Source of the DNA: Magnetococcales bacterium
Lineage (GTDB): Bacteria; Pseudomonadota; Magnetococcia; Magnetococcales; JADFZT01
Direction of reading: 5' to 3'
Length of the DNA stretch: 64,000 nt
NCBI GenBank assembly: GCA_015232395.1
Contig: JADFZT010000002.1
Span: forward strand, 74,041 to 138,040
Part shown: in pieces, positions 30,549-40,028 of the stretch
Layout: every line of letters starts with the position of its first letter
How positions within the stretch are numbered: the first letter of the stretch is position 1
Program-made: the position numbers and the translations under genes
The notes under the pieces: model-generated
Told to the model about the DNA's origin: nothing
What the model saw: the letters and a program-made list of their open reading frames with translations, nothing else
The model's database searches: none

Positions 30549-33005
30549 ATGAAGGAACCACAAGGAACGAATGACGGGGAACTGTTGCGGATCCCGCTGC
30601 TTCCCTTACGGGACATCGTTGTTTTTCCCCACATGATCGTTCCACTTTTTGTGGGCCGTGACCGCTCCATCAAGGCCTTGGAGACGGTGACGGGCAAGGA
30701 TGAAAACCGCCGCATTCTGCTGGCCACCCAGATGGATGCCTCCACCGACAATCCCGGGGAGGAGGAGATCCATCGTATGGGGGTGGTGGGCACAATTTTG
30801 CAACTGCTGAAACTCCCCGACGGCACCGTCAAGGTGTTGGTGGAGGGGGGGCGCCGGGTTGAGATCCAGAATTTCATCCAGGAGGAACCCTTCTTCCTGG
30901 TGGATGGGGCCTATGCTGAGCCGCCTGCCTATGATGAAACCGAGGCCAAGGCACTGATGCGGGCGGTGGTCAACCAGTTTGAAGCCTACGCCAAGCTCAA
31001 CAAAAAGGTGGGCTCCGAAATTCTGGTCACCTTCCAATCCACCACCGATCCCGAGCGGCTGGCTGATATCGCCGCCTCCCACCTGAACGCCAACGTTTCG
31101 GAAAAACAGGAGATTTTGGAAATTCTCCCGGTGACCGACCGTCTGGAGCGCCTTTTCCTCGCTCTGGAGCAGGAGATCGATGTCCTGCAGGTGGAAAAAC
31201 GGGTGCGGGGCCGGGTCAAGCGGCAGATGGAGAAGAGTCATCGGGATTACTATCTGAATGAGCAGATGAAGGCCATTCAGAAGGAGCTTGGTGACCGGGA
31301 CAAGGATGATGACAAGGACGAACTGGTAGAGCTGGCCGAAAAGATTGAAGAGGCCGACCTCCCCGAAGAAGCGCGCAAGAAGGCCGATTCCGAGCTGCGC
31401 AAGCTCAAGCAGATGGCCCCCATGTCGGCGGAAGCCACGGTGGTGCGCAACTATATCGACTGGATGGTCAATCTTCCCTGGAGCAAATCCACAGAGTTGA
31501 CCCACGACCTTAAACGGGCCGAGGAGATCCTGGAGGAGGACCATTGGGGGTTGGAAAAGGTCAAGGAGCGTATCCTCGAACATTTGGCGGTGACCCGTAA
31601 GGTCAAAAAGATGAAGGGGCCCATCCTCTGTCTGGTGGGGCCTCCAGGGGTGGGGAAAACCTCTCTGGCCAAATCCATCGCCCGGGCCAGTGGCCGGGAA
31701 TATGTCCGCATCTCTCTGGGAGGCATTCGGGATGAAGCTGAAATCCGAGGCCACCGCCGAACCTATATCGGCTCCCTGCCTGGCAAAATTCTTCAATCCA
31801 TGAAAAAGGCGGGCAGTAACAATCCGCTCTTTTTGTTGGATGAAATCGACAAGGTTGGCTCTGATTTTCGCGGTGATCCCTCCTCAGCACTGCTGGAAGT
31901 GTTGGATCCGGAGCAAAATAACGCCTTCAACGATCACTATCTGGAGGTGGATTACGACCTTTCCAACGTCATGTTCATCACCACCGCCAACAGCCTCTCC
32001 ATACCCAGGCCTCTCCTGGACCGGATGGAGGTCATACGCTTGGCGGGTTATACCGAAGACGAAAAAACCCGTATTGCCAAAAAATATCTGGTTCCCCGGC
32101 AGAAAGAGGTCCATGGCCTGGAAGAGGGGGAGATCAAGATTTCCCATCCGGCACTGCTGGATATCATCCGCTATCACACCCGGGAAGCCGGGGTGCGTAA
32201 TCTGGAGCGGGAGATCGCCAGCCTCTGCCGCAAGACCGCCCGCATTCTTCTGGGTGAGGAAAACAAGAAACAAGTCTCTGTAGGTAGTGGTAATTTATCC
32301 AAATTTTTGGGAGTGCGTCGTTTCCGGTTCGGTTTGGCGGAAGATGAAGATCTGGTGGGAGTAACCACAGGTCTGGCCTGGACCGAGGTGGGAGGGGAGT
32401 TGCTCTCCATTGAGGCGATGTTGTTGGCTGGCAAGGGCGGCGTCAGGATTACCGGTAAGCTGGGCGATGTGATGCAGGAGTCGGCCCAGGCTGCCCTTAC
32501 TTACGCCCGTTCCCGCTCCCAGGAGTGGGGTATTGAGGATATCGACTTTTTCCAAAAGCGGGATATCCACATCCACGTTCCCGAAGGGGCCACTCCCAAA
32601 GATGGACCTTCGGCAGGTATTGCCATGTGTACCTCTCTGGTCAGCGCCATCAAAGGGATTCCGGTACGCCGGGATACCGCCATGACCGGTGAGATCACCC
32701 TGCGGGGTCGGGTGTTGGTGATCGGGGGGTTGAAGGAAAAACTATTGGCCGCACACCGGGCTGGTGTTTCCCATGTCTTGATTCCCAAGGAGAACGTCAA
32801 GGATCTCAAGGATATCCCCTGGACCATCCTGAAAGAGCTGGAAATTCATCCGGTTACACACCTGGATGAGGTGCTCGAACTGGCGCTGGTAGATACCCTG
32901 AAAACAGCTGCCACAGCCGATGGTAAAGAGGCTCCTGCCGCTGGCAAGGAGCTGGTGATCGACAAGGATCGTCCCGAAGTGGATGCCCCTTCTGTGACCC
33001 ATTGA
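30549..33005 (+). CDS. lon: ATP-dependent protease Lon
   Basis: 818 residues, a typical LonA. The N-terminal substrate-recognition domain ([15 protein letters not shown]) is followed by the AAA+ module with Walker A GPPGVGKT and Walker B FLLDEIDK. The peptidase domain has catalytic Ser in [11 protein letters not shown] and Lys in [10 protein letters not shown]. It degrades misfolded and short-lived regulatory proteins. The C-terminus ends in an extra tail of about 25 residues rich in Ala, Glu and Lys. Followed by an inverted repeat that overlaps the hup promoter. Confidence 0.98.
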   Translation: MKEPQGTNDGELLRIPLLPLRDIVVFPHMIVPLFVGRDRSIKALETVTGKDENRRILLATQMDASTDNPGEEEIHRMGVVGTILQLLKLPDGTVKVLVEGGRRVEIQNFIQEEPFFLVDGAYAEPPAYDETEAKALMRAVVNQFEAYAKLNKKVGSEILVTFQSTTDPERLADIAASHLNANVSEKQEILEILPVTDRLERLFLALEQEIDVLQVEKRVRGRVKRQMEKSHRDYYLNEQMKAIQKELGDRDKDDDKDELVELAEKIEEADLPEEARKKADSELRKLKQMAPMSAEATVVRNYIDWMVNLPWSKSTELTHDLKRAEEILEEDHWGLEKVKERILEHLAVTRKVKKMKGPILCLVGPPGVGKTSLAKSIARASGREYVRISLGGIRDEAEIRGHRRTYIGSLPGKILQSMKKAGSNNPLFLLDEIDKVGSDFRGDPSSALLEVLDPEQNNAFNDHYLEVDYDLSNVMFITTANSLSIPRPLLDRMEVIRLAGYTEDEKTRIAKKYLVPRQKEVHGLEEGEIKISHPALLDIIRYHTREAGVRNLEREIASLCRKTARILLGEENKKQVSVGSGNLSKFLGVRRFRFGLAEDEDLVGVTTGLAWTEVGGELLSIEAMLLAGKGGVRITGKLGDVMQESAQAALTYARSRSQEWGIEDIDFFQKRDIHIHVPEGATPKDGPSAGIAMCTSLVSAIKGIPVRRDTAMTGEITLRGRVLVIGGLKEKLLAAHRAGVSHVLIPKENVKDLKDIPWTILKELEIHPVTHLDEVLELALVDTLKTAATADGKEAPAAGKELVIDKDRPEVDAPSVTH

Positions 33006-33072
33006 ACAGCTGTTTTTCATCAGCAAAGTCTGCAATTCCTTCCATTATGACTGCCAAAATCCAAGAAAAAAT

Positions 33073-33107
33073 CCCCCCCCTGTCGGAAAGCCGCTTGACA
33101 GGGGGGG
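33073..33107. repeat. Inverted repeat between lon and hup, overlapping the hup -35
   Basis: CCCCCCCTGTC and GACAGGGGGGG form an 11-bp perfect stem with a 12-base loop. The right arm contains the last four bases of the TTGACA -35 element of hup. There is no T run after it, so it is either a weak lon terminator or an operator at the hup promoter. Confidence 0.75.
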
Positions 33108-33123
33108 TGGCTACCCGATATAA
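33095..33123 (+). promoter_or_regulatory. Promoter of hup
   Basis: Perfect TTGACA (33095-33100), 17-base spacer, and ATATAA (33118-33123), about 60 bases before the hup start. One of the best housekeeping promoters in the window. Confidence 0.8.
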
Positions 33124-33181
33124 GCCTCAGACGTTAACGGCATCACACCCGGGCAGGGTATAGATTTGGGAGGGAAATACA

Positions 33182-33502
33182 TTGAACAAAACCGAACTCG
33201 TCGAGGCTGTTGCTGCGGAGACCGAATTAACCAAGGTACAGGCCGCCGCATCTGTTGAAGCCGTGCTCAATGCCATCCAGGACGCCCTGAAAAATGGAGA
33301 TCAGGTTGGGCTGGTAGGTTTCGGGACATTTTCAGTCACCGAGCGAGCCGCCCGTATGGGACGCAATCCCCGTACCGGTAAAGAGATCGAAATTCCTGCA
33401 GCCAAGCTGCCGAAATTTCGTCCAGGCAAGGGACTCAAGGATGCCGTAGCGATCAAGGAAAAGCCGAAAGCCAAGGCTAAGTCCAAGAAGAAGAAAAAGT
33501 AA
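33182..33502 (+). CDS. DNA-binding protein HU
   Basis: 106 residues including a basic C-terminal tail beyond the usual 90 (ends in a run of Lys). Histone-like protein that bends and compacts DNA as a dimer. NKTELVEAVAAETELTK and the DNA-binding arm GRNPRTGKEIEIPAAK-x-PKFRPGK are diagnostic. The only in-frame start that gives the family N-terminus is TTG at 33182, with GGGAGG about 9 bases upstream, so translation appears to start at a rare codon. It follows lon, as hupB does in many proteobacteria. Confidence 0.95.
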   Translation: MNKTELVEAVAAETELTKVQAAASVEAVLNAIQDALKNGDQVGLVGFGTFSVTERAARMGRNPRTGKEIEIPAAKLPKFRPGKGLKDAVAIKEKPKAKAKSKKKKK

Positions 33503-33581
33503 GTCTGAATCCAGAGTTTTGATCCATTTTTAGCCTGGTGATAATTTTAAAAGTCGAAAAAGCCAGGAGTCTGACAGCAAT

Positions 33582-33657
33582 GGGCGGGTAGCTCAGCCGG
33601 GAGAGCATCGGCCTTACAAGCCGAGGGTCACAGGTTCGAGCCCTGTTCCGCCCACCA
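33582..33657 (+). tRNA. tRNA-Val (anticodon TAC)
   Basis: 76 bases with encoded CCA. Acceptor stem GGGCGGG pairs with CCGCCC plus one G:T, the anticodon loop is CTTACAA, and the T-loop is GTTCGAGCC. Confidence 0.96.
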
Positions 33658-33700
33658 AAGTAACTTGCAAAAAAAAACAGGGAGTTACTCTTATCTCCCC

Positions 33701-33729
33701 TTGACTTAAACGGTCAGAGGAGGAGAATA
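33701..33729 (+). promoter_or_regulatory. Possible promoter of tRNA-Asp
   Basis: TTGACT, 17-base spacer, AGAATA, about 50 bases before the tRNA. A small inverted repeat (GGGAG/CTCCC, 33680-33698) just upstream may close the tRNA-Val transcript. Confidence 0.5.
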
Positions 33730-33777
33730 AAGGAGCTGCTAAGTCAGATATAGAATTTGGATGATACAAGCGTTTAT

Positions 33778-33854
33778 GGGGGCGTAGTTCAGTTGGTTAG
33801 AATGCCGGCCTGTCACGCCGGAGGTCGCGGGTTCGAGTCCCGTCGCTCCCGCCA
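33778..33854 (+). tRNA. tRNA-Asp (anticodon GTC)
   Basis: 77 bases with encoded CCA. Acceptor stem GGGGGCG pairs with CGCTCCC, with one G:T. The anticodon loop is CTGTCAC and the T-loop is GTTCGAGTC. Confidence 0.97.
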
Positions 33855-33870
33855 TAAACAGCAAGAAGAG

Positions 33871-33906
33871 AAGGCAAGCCGGTTTTTCTGGACTTGCCTT
33901 TTTTTT
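33871..33906 (+). terminator. Rho-independent terminator after tRNA-Asp
   Basis: AAGGCAAG pairs with CTTGCCTT around a T-rich loop, followed by a run of T. It separates the tRNA from aclB. Confidence 0.85.
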
Positions 33907-34052
33907 GGGAAACCCTCGGGAAGGTTCAATACTTTGCCTGAGCGGCCAGTTAACATTTTTGGCTGCACTCGTGGGAGGGGTTTTCGATCGGGTGACGGCG
34001 GAGAAGACAATTCGCTGAACATCCCCAAGAAGAGTGAGCAAGGAGCCTACTT

Positions 34053-35324
34053 ATGCAGATTACAGGAATGAAATGGGGGGCCAAGCTTCTGCAGTATGTT
34101 GATTTTCCCACCGCTGAAGTGTTGGGTCCGGAAGCTTCCCCTGAGGAGATTCAGGGCCTGATCGACAAGTACGGAGGTGTACTTGTCAAGCCTATCTTCA
34201 AAGGGGGAATCGGCAAGAAGGGTAAGGCCGGTTTGTTGGGTATCGCCAAAGATGTACGCACTGCACTCAAAGAAAAAGAGCGCCTCTATTTTGCCGAGCA
34301 CCAGCACGGCAACGCCTACGCCAAGGCTGAAGGGGTCACCTTCGAAAGCTTTATCGATGCGGAGCACGAAATCTATGTCTCCATCACCGATAATACCAAC
34401 TTTCGTGCGCCTACCCTGACCATTACCCATCACGGTGGGATGGACATCGAAGAGCTTCCTCCTACCAAGATAGCGACTGTTCCTTTCGATCCGCTGACCG
34501 GTCTCAAAGGATTCATCGTCTCCAACGCCCTCAATCAACTCAAGGCACCCAACGAGATTATCAGCCCCCTGGTTCAGAACATTTCCAAGCTGTGGGATCT
34601 GTTCCAGAACTACGGCATGACCACGCTGGAGCTGAACCCCATCCGTATGAGCCGCAATGCCAAAGGGCGTCTGGTCCCGGTGGCTTGTGACTTCAAGTGT
34701 GCCTTTGACACCGATGATCGCAACGCCGCCAGGCTGCATCTGCCTGCGGATGTGGATGGCGACGAACTTTCCGATTATGAGCTGGAAGTGAACCAGCTGC
34801 GCACCTACCAGGGGCAGTCGGATGTGTATGTGGTCAACGACACCGGCACCATCACCGCCATGACTTTTGGTGGGGGAGCCAACGCTCTTGTGACCGAGTT
34901 GTTGGGTGACACGGCAACCATCTCTTCGGACTTTGGCGGCAACCCGCCCTACGAAAAGATGAAAGAGATCAGCCGGATTACCTATAAATATTGGCTCAAG
35001 CAGACCAACGTCCTGTTCCTGATTGGGGGCAAGGCCAACAATACCGACATCTACGAAACCTTCCGCGCCATGGCAGACGCCCTGCGGGAGCATTTCGGCA
35101 GCCACGGTCCTACACCGATCTTTGTGGTGGTGGGACGAGGCGGTCCCAACCTGGTTCGAGGCCTGGGCTATCTTCAGGATACCCTCGATTCCCTGGGGCT
35201 TCCCTACAACATGTTCGGCTACGACTCGGCCATGAGCGAGGTGGTTAACTTCGCCAAGGATGTGGACGAGTGGATGGCCGGTGGCGGCCGACAGGCCATT
35301 GCCAAAAAACTGGGGATCAAATAA
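34053..35324 (+). CDS. aclB: ATP-citrate lyase beta (small) subunit
   Basis: 423 residues. Homologue of the succinyl-CoA-synthetase-beta-like N-terminal part of ATP-citrate lyase. An ATP-grasp fold covers roughly residues 1-240 (GGVLVKPIFKGGIGKKGKAG, the nucleotide loop; TLELNPIRM, the metal site), and a CoA-ligase-like Rossmann domain follows (MTFGGGANALVTELLG, FLIGGKANNTD). With AclA it splits citrate and CoA, using ATP, into acetyl-CoA and oxaloacetate. GCAAGGAG precedes the ATG. aclA follows after 51 bases. The length is slightly above the roughly 400 residues of Chlorobium AclB. Confidence 0.9.
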   Translation: MQITGMKWGAKLLQYVDFPTAEVLGPEASPEEIQGLIDKYGGVLVKPIFKGGIGKKGKAGLLGIAKDVRTALKEKERLYFAEHQHGNAYAKAEGVTFESFIDAEHEIYVSITDNTNFRAPTLTITHHGGMDIEELPPTKIATVPFDPLTGLKGFIVSNALNQLKAPNEIISPLVQNISKLWDLFQNYGMTTLELNPIRMSRNAKGRLVPVACDFKCAFDTDDRNAARLHLPADVDGDELSDYELEVNQLRTYQGQSDVYVVNDTGTITAMTFGGGANALVTELLGDTATISSDFGGNPPYEKMKEISRITYKYWLKQTNVLFLIGGKANNTDIYETFRAMADALREHFGSHGPTPIFVVVGRGGPNLVRGLGYLQDTLDSLGLPYNMFGYDSAMSEVVNFAKDVDEWMAGGGRQAIAKKLGIK

Positions 35325-35375
35325 TCGATCACCCGTTTTTCCTGGATGTCGTAGCCAAAGGATCGAGGTAATGCC

Positions 35376-38150
35376 ATGAACGATGTGAATACTGATTTAA
35401 ACAAAGGCTTCAACTTTATGCACGCCCGGGGGGTGGATGAGTTTCCCTATTTTGTCGGGGTCCGCTCTCTGGCCGATATCGCCACCAAGGACGACAAGGT
35501 GTGCGTGCTCAACATTCTGGGCGGGGAGAGTCGTACCGTTACTCCCACCAGTCACGCTTTTTCAGGTGGTAACATTGTCTGTGGAACCATGCCGGGGCGT
35601 TCCGGATCGGTGATGAAAACCTCAAAGGGGAACATTCCGGTCTACAATAACGTGCTGGAGGCCCTGGAAGCGGGTCACAAGTTTAATGTGGCCGTGGTCT
35701 ATGTACCCCCTTCGGGTGTGAAGGATGCGGTGATTGAAGCGGTCCGGGTCAATCCCGAACTCAAAAAAATCATCATCCTCACCGAAAAAGTGAAGGTCAA
35801 ACACTCCCGGATCATCCGTCAATATTGTCAGTGGCGGGGTGTGGATGTGTTTGGTGCCAACTGCCTGGGTGTGGCAGATGCCCACAACCGAATCCGCCTC
35901 GGTGGTGCACTGGGTGGTAACTCCCCGGAAGAGTCCCTGGTACCGGGTTCCATTGCGCTTTATTCCAACTCCGGAAACTTTACCACTACCATTGCCACCT
36001 ATCTCCTGACCCAAGGGTGGGGCACCACGGTGTCGGTCTCCTCGGGTAAGGATGTCTACATCCACTATGCTGCTCCCGAGTTTACCTACGGGCTCCATAA
36101 TGACGACCGCTCCAAGGCCGCCGTGATGTACATTGAGCCGGGCGGATATTACGAGCGGGATCTGGAATTTGAAAAGCCGGTAGTGGCTTGTATCGTTGGG
36201 CGCTGGAAGGCCAAACTGACCCGCTCCTGTGGTCATGCCGGTGCGGTAGCAGGTAGTGGTGATGATGCTGCCGCCAAGGAAGGGTGGTTTCTGGAAAAAT
36301 TTGGCGTCAAGGGGATCTTTACCCCGGATGCCCCCATCTGCTCTGCGAAGGGCGCGGTGGTAACCAACATTTCCCATATTCCCCAAGCCATGACAGCCGT
36401 CATGATGATGAACGGCATCAAGCCGGACTTCGAGCCCCGGGGTAATCTGGAGCCCAAATGCTGGTTTTCCGGTAACGCCGGTCTGGATCTTCCCGACAAT
36501 CTGAAGCTCCCTCTGACGGAAGCGATCGCGCCCTATAACGAACAGATTGCGGGTCTTAAGAAACAGGTGGGTACCATCTTCCCCCGCCAAACCATGAAGG
36601 ATTGTTCGGGGGCTTCCCGGATGGATCCAAAGACTCAGGTGAGTCAGATCCATGGCCTCTCCATCCTGGATGCCTCTACCCACACCTTCGAGGCAAACCT
36701 GGTTCAGTCTCTGATTCGGGAATATCCCGATGAGAACGGCGAGGCTCTGGCCAACGTCGCTCTTAACGCCTTTATCAATCAGAGCGGTACGCCCGGTTTG
36801 GCAGCAGCAGATGCCGCGAGGGAAGCGGGCAGCAGCCCCAACGCAGCACTCTCCACGGCGATCGGTATCATTGGCCCCAAGGAGGTCAAGCCAGCTCAAG
36901 ATGTGGTTCAGGCCCTGATCGACCTGTTCGGACAGACCGATCTGGAAGATCCGGCAGCGACCGACTTTGATACCACACCCATGGTAGAAGAGGCTGCTGG
37001 TGGAGCACTCAAAGAGCTTCTGGTGGTTGAGAAAAAGGGCGGCAAGCGGGGCAAGACCATGCTGGCTGCCATCGAGGCTCGGGGTAGCAAGTCGGTCTTC
37101 GTGGAGTTTTTGAAGGCCTTGGCCGAAAAGACCGGCGGTGCCGTCCGGGATCATGCGGTATTGGGTGCCATAACCGCTCACCTGGGTTGGAAACCTCTAC
37201 AGCGTAAGCGACTTTCGGTGATCACCCTGGTTAATATGCCTTGGCATTTTCGCATCTTCAGCACCCTGGTTGGTGCTGCGGTCAGCGCTGAACTGCAGCC
37301 GGACAAGAAATCCTTTTCCGGAGTGGACGTGGGTGAGCTGGCCCAATCCTGGAGCTTCACCGAAACCGCCTTCCTGGCTCTTTTGGGACGGCGTCCCACA
37401 GAAGATGAGCTGTTCTCTTTTTCCGTGCTGTTGGGTCTCATCATCACCAACGGTCCCGGTACCATCTCTGCACAAGGGGCCAAGGGTGCGGTGAGTGCCG
37501 ACGGTCCTGAGGTGCCTTCGAGAGTTCAGGTCAACAAGGGCTATCTCGGCTTCCTGACCCACACTGGATTTGCCCACGGTGGCAACGGCTTCGAAGCGAT
37601 TGCCTTCCTGGTAGAGCGCTTCAAGGATACTGGCCTGACCGATCCCACTGACAAGGGGCATGGTTTGAATTTGAACGCCATTGCTCTGAATTATGCCAAG
37701 GAATATTTCGCCTACAAGGTGAAGGCCAAGGCGGATGGGCAGCTGAACTATGCCAAGATTCCCTGCATCAACCACCCGGTGTTCAAGGGTCAGGATGTCA
37801 ACTTTGACCCTCGGGAAGTTTTTGTTGGGGAGCTCTTCAAAAAGCGGGGCGACTACAACGTTTTCCAGGACTTCTACCAAAAGTTGGTCCACGCGCTCTT
37901 CAAGGCCAAGGTGAGCAAGAACGTCTACTGCGTCAACGTTGATGCGGTGATCGCCGTCATTCTGCTGAAAATTCTCTGGAAGCCTTACAGTGAAGGGAAG
38001 ATCAGTGACAGCTCCATGGAGAATGCCGCTTTCACCACCTTCCTCTTTGGTCGTATGATCGGCAGCGCCGCAGAGATTGATGATCACACCAACCGGGGTC
38101 GCAACATGGACACCCGCTCCAAGGCCAGCGCCTGCAGCTTTGTTGGCTGA
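35376..38150 (+). CDS. aclA: ATP-citrate lyase alpha (large) subunit, long form
   Basis: 924 residues, about 300 more than the roughly 610-residue AclA of Chlorobium. The N-terminal part is succinyl-CoA-synthetase-alpha-like: CoA-binding Rossmann region, ANCLGVADAHNRIRLGG, and the phospho-His site in SCGHAGAVAGSG (His287). The C-terminal third resembles the citrate-synthase-like module (TNGPGTISAQGAKG, GFAHGGNGFEA, VYCVNVDAVIAVILL). The extra length falls in residues 430-640, which also look citrate-synthase-like in places. This matches my recollection of the divergent type II enzyme described for Magnetococcus and some Nitrospirae. Key enzyme of the reductive TCA cycle; acts in the cytoplasm as a complex with AclB. 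Confidence 0.88.
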   Translation: MNDVNTDLNKGFNFMHARGVDEFPYFVGVRSLADIATKDDKVCVLNILGGESRTVTPTSHAFSGGNIVCGTMPGRSGSVMKTSKGNIPVYNNVLEALEAGHKFNVAVVYVPPSGVKDAVIEAVRVNPELKKIIILTEKVKVKHSRIIRQYCQWRGVDVFGANCLGVADAHNRIRLGGALGGNSPEESLVPGSIALYSNSGNFTTTIATYLLTQGWGTTVSVSSGKDVYIHYAAPEFTYGLHNDDRSKAAVMYIEPGGYYERDLEFEKPVVACIVGRWKAKLTRSCGHAGAVAGSGDDAAAKEGWFLEKFGVKGIFTPDAPICSAKGAVVTNISHIPQAMTAVMMMNGIKPDFEPRGNLEPKCWFSGNAGLDLPDNLKLPLTEAIAPYNEQIAGLKKQVGTIFPRQTMKDCSGASRMDPKTQVSQIHGLSILDASTHTFEANLVQSLIREYPDENGEALANVALNAFINQSGTPGLAAADAAREAGSSPNAALSTAIGIIGPKEVKPAQDVVQALIDLFGQTDLEDPAATDFDTTPMVEEAAGGALKELLVVEKKGGKRGKTMLAAIEARGSKSVFVEFLKALAEKTGGAVRDHAVLGAITAHLGWKPLQRKRLSVITLVNMPWHFRIFSTLVGAAVSAELQPDKKSFSGVDVGELAQSWSFTETAFLALLGRRPTEDELFSFSVLLGLIITNGPGTISAQGAKGAVSADGPEVPSRVQVNKGYLGFLTHTGFAHGGNGFEAIAFLVERFKDTGLTDPTDKGHGLNLNAIALNYAKEYFAYKVKAKADGQLNYAKIPCINHPVFKGQDVNFDPREVFVGELFKKRGDYNVFQDFYQKLVHALFKAKVSKNVYCVNVDAVIAVILLKILWKPYSEGKISDSSMENAAFTTFLFGRMIGSAAEIDDHTNRGRNMDTRSKASACSFVG

Positions 38151-38168
38151 TTGAGACTGTTTTATCTT

Positions 38169-38204
38169 CAGGGCATGTCACAGTTTCGGCTGTGGCATGC
38201 CCTG
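38169..38204 (+). terminator. Strong hairpin after aclA
   Basis: CAGGGCATG-t-CACAG and CTGTG-g-CATGCCCTG form a long stem with loop TTTCGG, 18 bases after the aclA stop. There is no clear T run, so termination is likely but not certain; it could also protect the transcript's 3' end. Confidence 0.6.
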
Positions 38205-38470
38205 TCTGACCTGAAATATAATTTTACGTCAGGCCCGGCGGTGATTGGGGCTTTAGGGAGCTGTCAGGGGATAGGCTCTTTTTTGGATGAAAACCAAGTT
38301 GGATCAGAAGATTTTTTTATCGATATGCTTGAGCGATATGCTTGGCAAGGTGTTTGAAAACAGGCCGTTTTTGCGGTGTTGAGTTGGTTTTGAAAGGGCT
38401 TTTCGGCAGGGGACACCCTTCTGTCCGATAAGGATCGAAGGTTTTTTTTGGCAATAGTCGGCTCACAACC

Positions 38471-38500
38471 TTGACGTCACCCTTCGAAAATGCGTAATAT
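38471..38500 (+). promoter_or_regulatory. Promoter of the nuo operon
   Basis: TTGACG (38471-38476), 18-base spacer, TAATAT (38495-38500), about 60 bases before nuoA. The rest of 38205-38561 holds no gene I can support. Confidence 0.65.
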
Positions 38501-38561
38501 CTGCGCTCCCGGGGGGGATTGTTTTACAAGGTTTGATTCGATTGGGGGCTAAGGCTTAAGA

Positions 38562-38918
38562 ATGCTTGAAAACTATTTCCCGATCCTGGTTTTTCTGTTT
38601 CTCGCTGTTGGCATGTCCGTTTTCATGCTTGGCGGCTCATATTTCCTTGGCGTCAAGCGTCCCTACCTTAAAAAGCGTGATCAGTACGAGTGTGGATTCG
38701 AACCCATCGGTTCCATTCGCATTCGCTTCGACGTTCGCTTTTACTTGATTGCCATTCTCTTCATCGTCTTCGACATAGAAGCGGCCTTTTTGTTCCCATG
38801 GGCCATGGCTTTTTTTGATATCGGTTTCATCGGCTTTATCGAGATGATTCTCTTTCTGGCCATGCTCCTGGTGGGTTATGTGTATGCATGGAAAAAGGGA
38901 GCATTGGAATGGGAATGA
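38562..38918 (+). CDS. nuoA: NADH-quinone oxidoreductase subunit A
   Basis: 118 residues with three membrane helices. [12 protein letters not shown] holds the conserved Cys of the loop near the quinone site, and [23 protein letters not shown] is the family hallmark. Its stop overlaps the nuoB start. First gene of the 14-subunit operon. Confidence 0.96.
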   Translation: MLENYFPILVFLFLAVGMSVFMLGGSYFLGVKRPYLKKRDQYECGFEPIGSIRIRFDVRFYLIAILFIVFDIEAAFLFPWAMAFFDIGFIGFIEMILFLAMLLVGYVYAWKKGALEWE

Positions 38919-39418
38919 TCGAGGAGGTTCGCACCGAAGTGGCGGACCGGGGCTTTATGCTCACCTCTGCCGACACACTCATCAACTGGGCACGCACCTC
39001 TTCCATGTGGCCTATGACTTTCGGTCTGGCCTGCTGTGCGGTAGAGATGATGCAGGCCGGGGCCAGCCGTTACGATTTGGATCGTTTCGGTATCGTCTTT
39101 CGGGGCAGCCCCAGGCAGTCGGATGTGATGATTGTCGCCGGTACCCTCACCTATAAGATGGCTCCGGTACTGCGCAAGCTTTATGACCAGATGCCTGAAC
39201 CCCGATGGGTGATCTCCATGGGTTCGTGTGCCAACGGCGGTGGCTACTATCATTATGGCTACTCCACGGTTCGCGGCTGTGACCGGATCGTCCCGGTGGA
39301 TGTCTTTATCCCTGGCTGTCCACCCACGGCAGAGGCCTTTCTTTACGGAGTCCTGCAACTGCACCGCAAGATTCAGCGGGAAGCCACCCTCTATTCTGGT
39401 TGGAAGGAGTCGAAATGA
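38909..39418 (+). CDS. nuoB: NADH-quinone oxidoreductase subunit B
   Basis: 169 residues. Peripheral-arm subunit that carries cluster N2, the last electron donor to quinone. The Cys ligands are visible in [20 protein letters not shown] and IPGCPPTAE. The ATG at 38909 has GGGAG 8 bases upstream; an ATGA overlap with nuoA at 38915 is an alternative start. Ends in an ATGA overlap with nuoC. Confidence 0.97.
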   Translation: MGMIEEVRTEVADRGFMLTSADTLINWARTSSMWPMTFGLACCAVEMMQAGASRYDLDRFGIVFRGSPRQSDVMIVAGTLTYKMAPVLRKLYDQMPEPRWVISMGSCANGGGYYHYGYSTVRGCDRIVPVDVFIPGCPPTAEAFLYGVLQLHRKIQREATLYSGWKESK

Positions 39419-39990
39419 GTTCGGCTCGACTCGACAAACTGGAATCCCGGGTCAAGGAGACCTTTGCCGGTTGCACACTGGAACGACTGGGCGATGCCCT
39501 GGTTCTTCGGGTTGAAGCGGCTGATCTCCTCACGACGATGACCCGCCTCAGAGATGAGGATGAGCTTGATTTTAAAATGTTGGTGGATATCGCTGGCGTG
39601 CACTATCCAGAGCGGCAAAAACCTCTGGAGGTGGTCTACCAGCTGCTATCGGTCTACTCAAATCACCGTTTGCGTATCAAGGTCGCTCTGGCTGAAGGTG
39701 AAATCATCCCTTCGGTTATTGAGATCTGGAGTGTGGCGGACTGGTATGAGCGTGAGCTTTACGACATGTTCGGTATACCGGTAAGCGGACACCCTGACCT
39801 GCGTCGGATTTTGACTGATTACGACTTTGAAGGTCATCCGCTACGCAAGGATTTCCCAGTCACTGGCTTGTATGAGATGCGCTACGACGAAAATCTCGGG
39901 CGGGTCGTGCAGGAACCCCTGCAGCTCACCGCTGATAATGTGACCCGGGACAATCGGGAATATTACGGTAAAAAACGTCGGCGTCGTTAA
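39415..39990 (+). CDS. nuoC: NADH-quinone oxidoreductase subunit C
   Basis: 191 residues. The 30-kDa subunit of the connecting module. [37 protein letters not shown] is the region by which the family is recognised (shortened form: ERELYDMFG and HPLRKDFP). AAGGAG stands 5 bases before the ATG at 39415. Separate from nuoD, unlike the fused NuoCD of E. coli. Confidence 0.96.
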   Translation: MSSARLDKLESRVKETFAGCTLERLGDALVLRVEAADLLTTMTRLRDEDELDFKMLVDIAGVHYPERQKPLEVVYQLLSVYSNHRLRIKVALAEGEIIPSVIEIWSVADWYERELYDMFGIPVSGHPDLRRILTDYDFEGHPLRKDFPVTGLYEMRYDENLGRVVQEPLQLTADNVTRDNREYYGKKRRRR

Positions 39991-40028
39991 CAGACTAGCC
40001 GTTTCCAGTTTTTCGAAAAGGCAATCGG

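Noticed and set aside
30606..31796. 396-codon frame antisense to lon
   Set aside because: Lon is unmistakable on the plus strand; the antisense product resembles nothing and has no ribosome site.
35622..37181. 519-codon frame antisense to aclA
   Set aside because: Opposite-strand shadow of a GC-rich gene.
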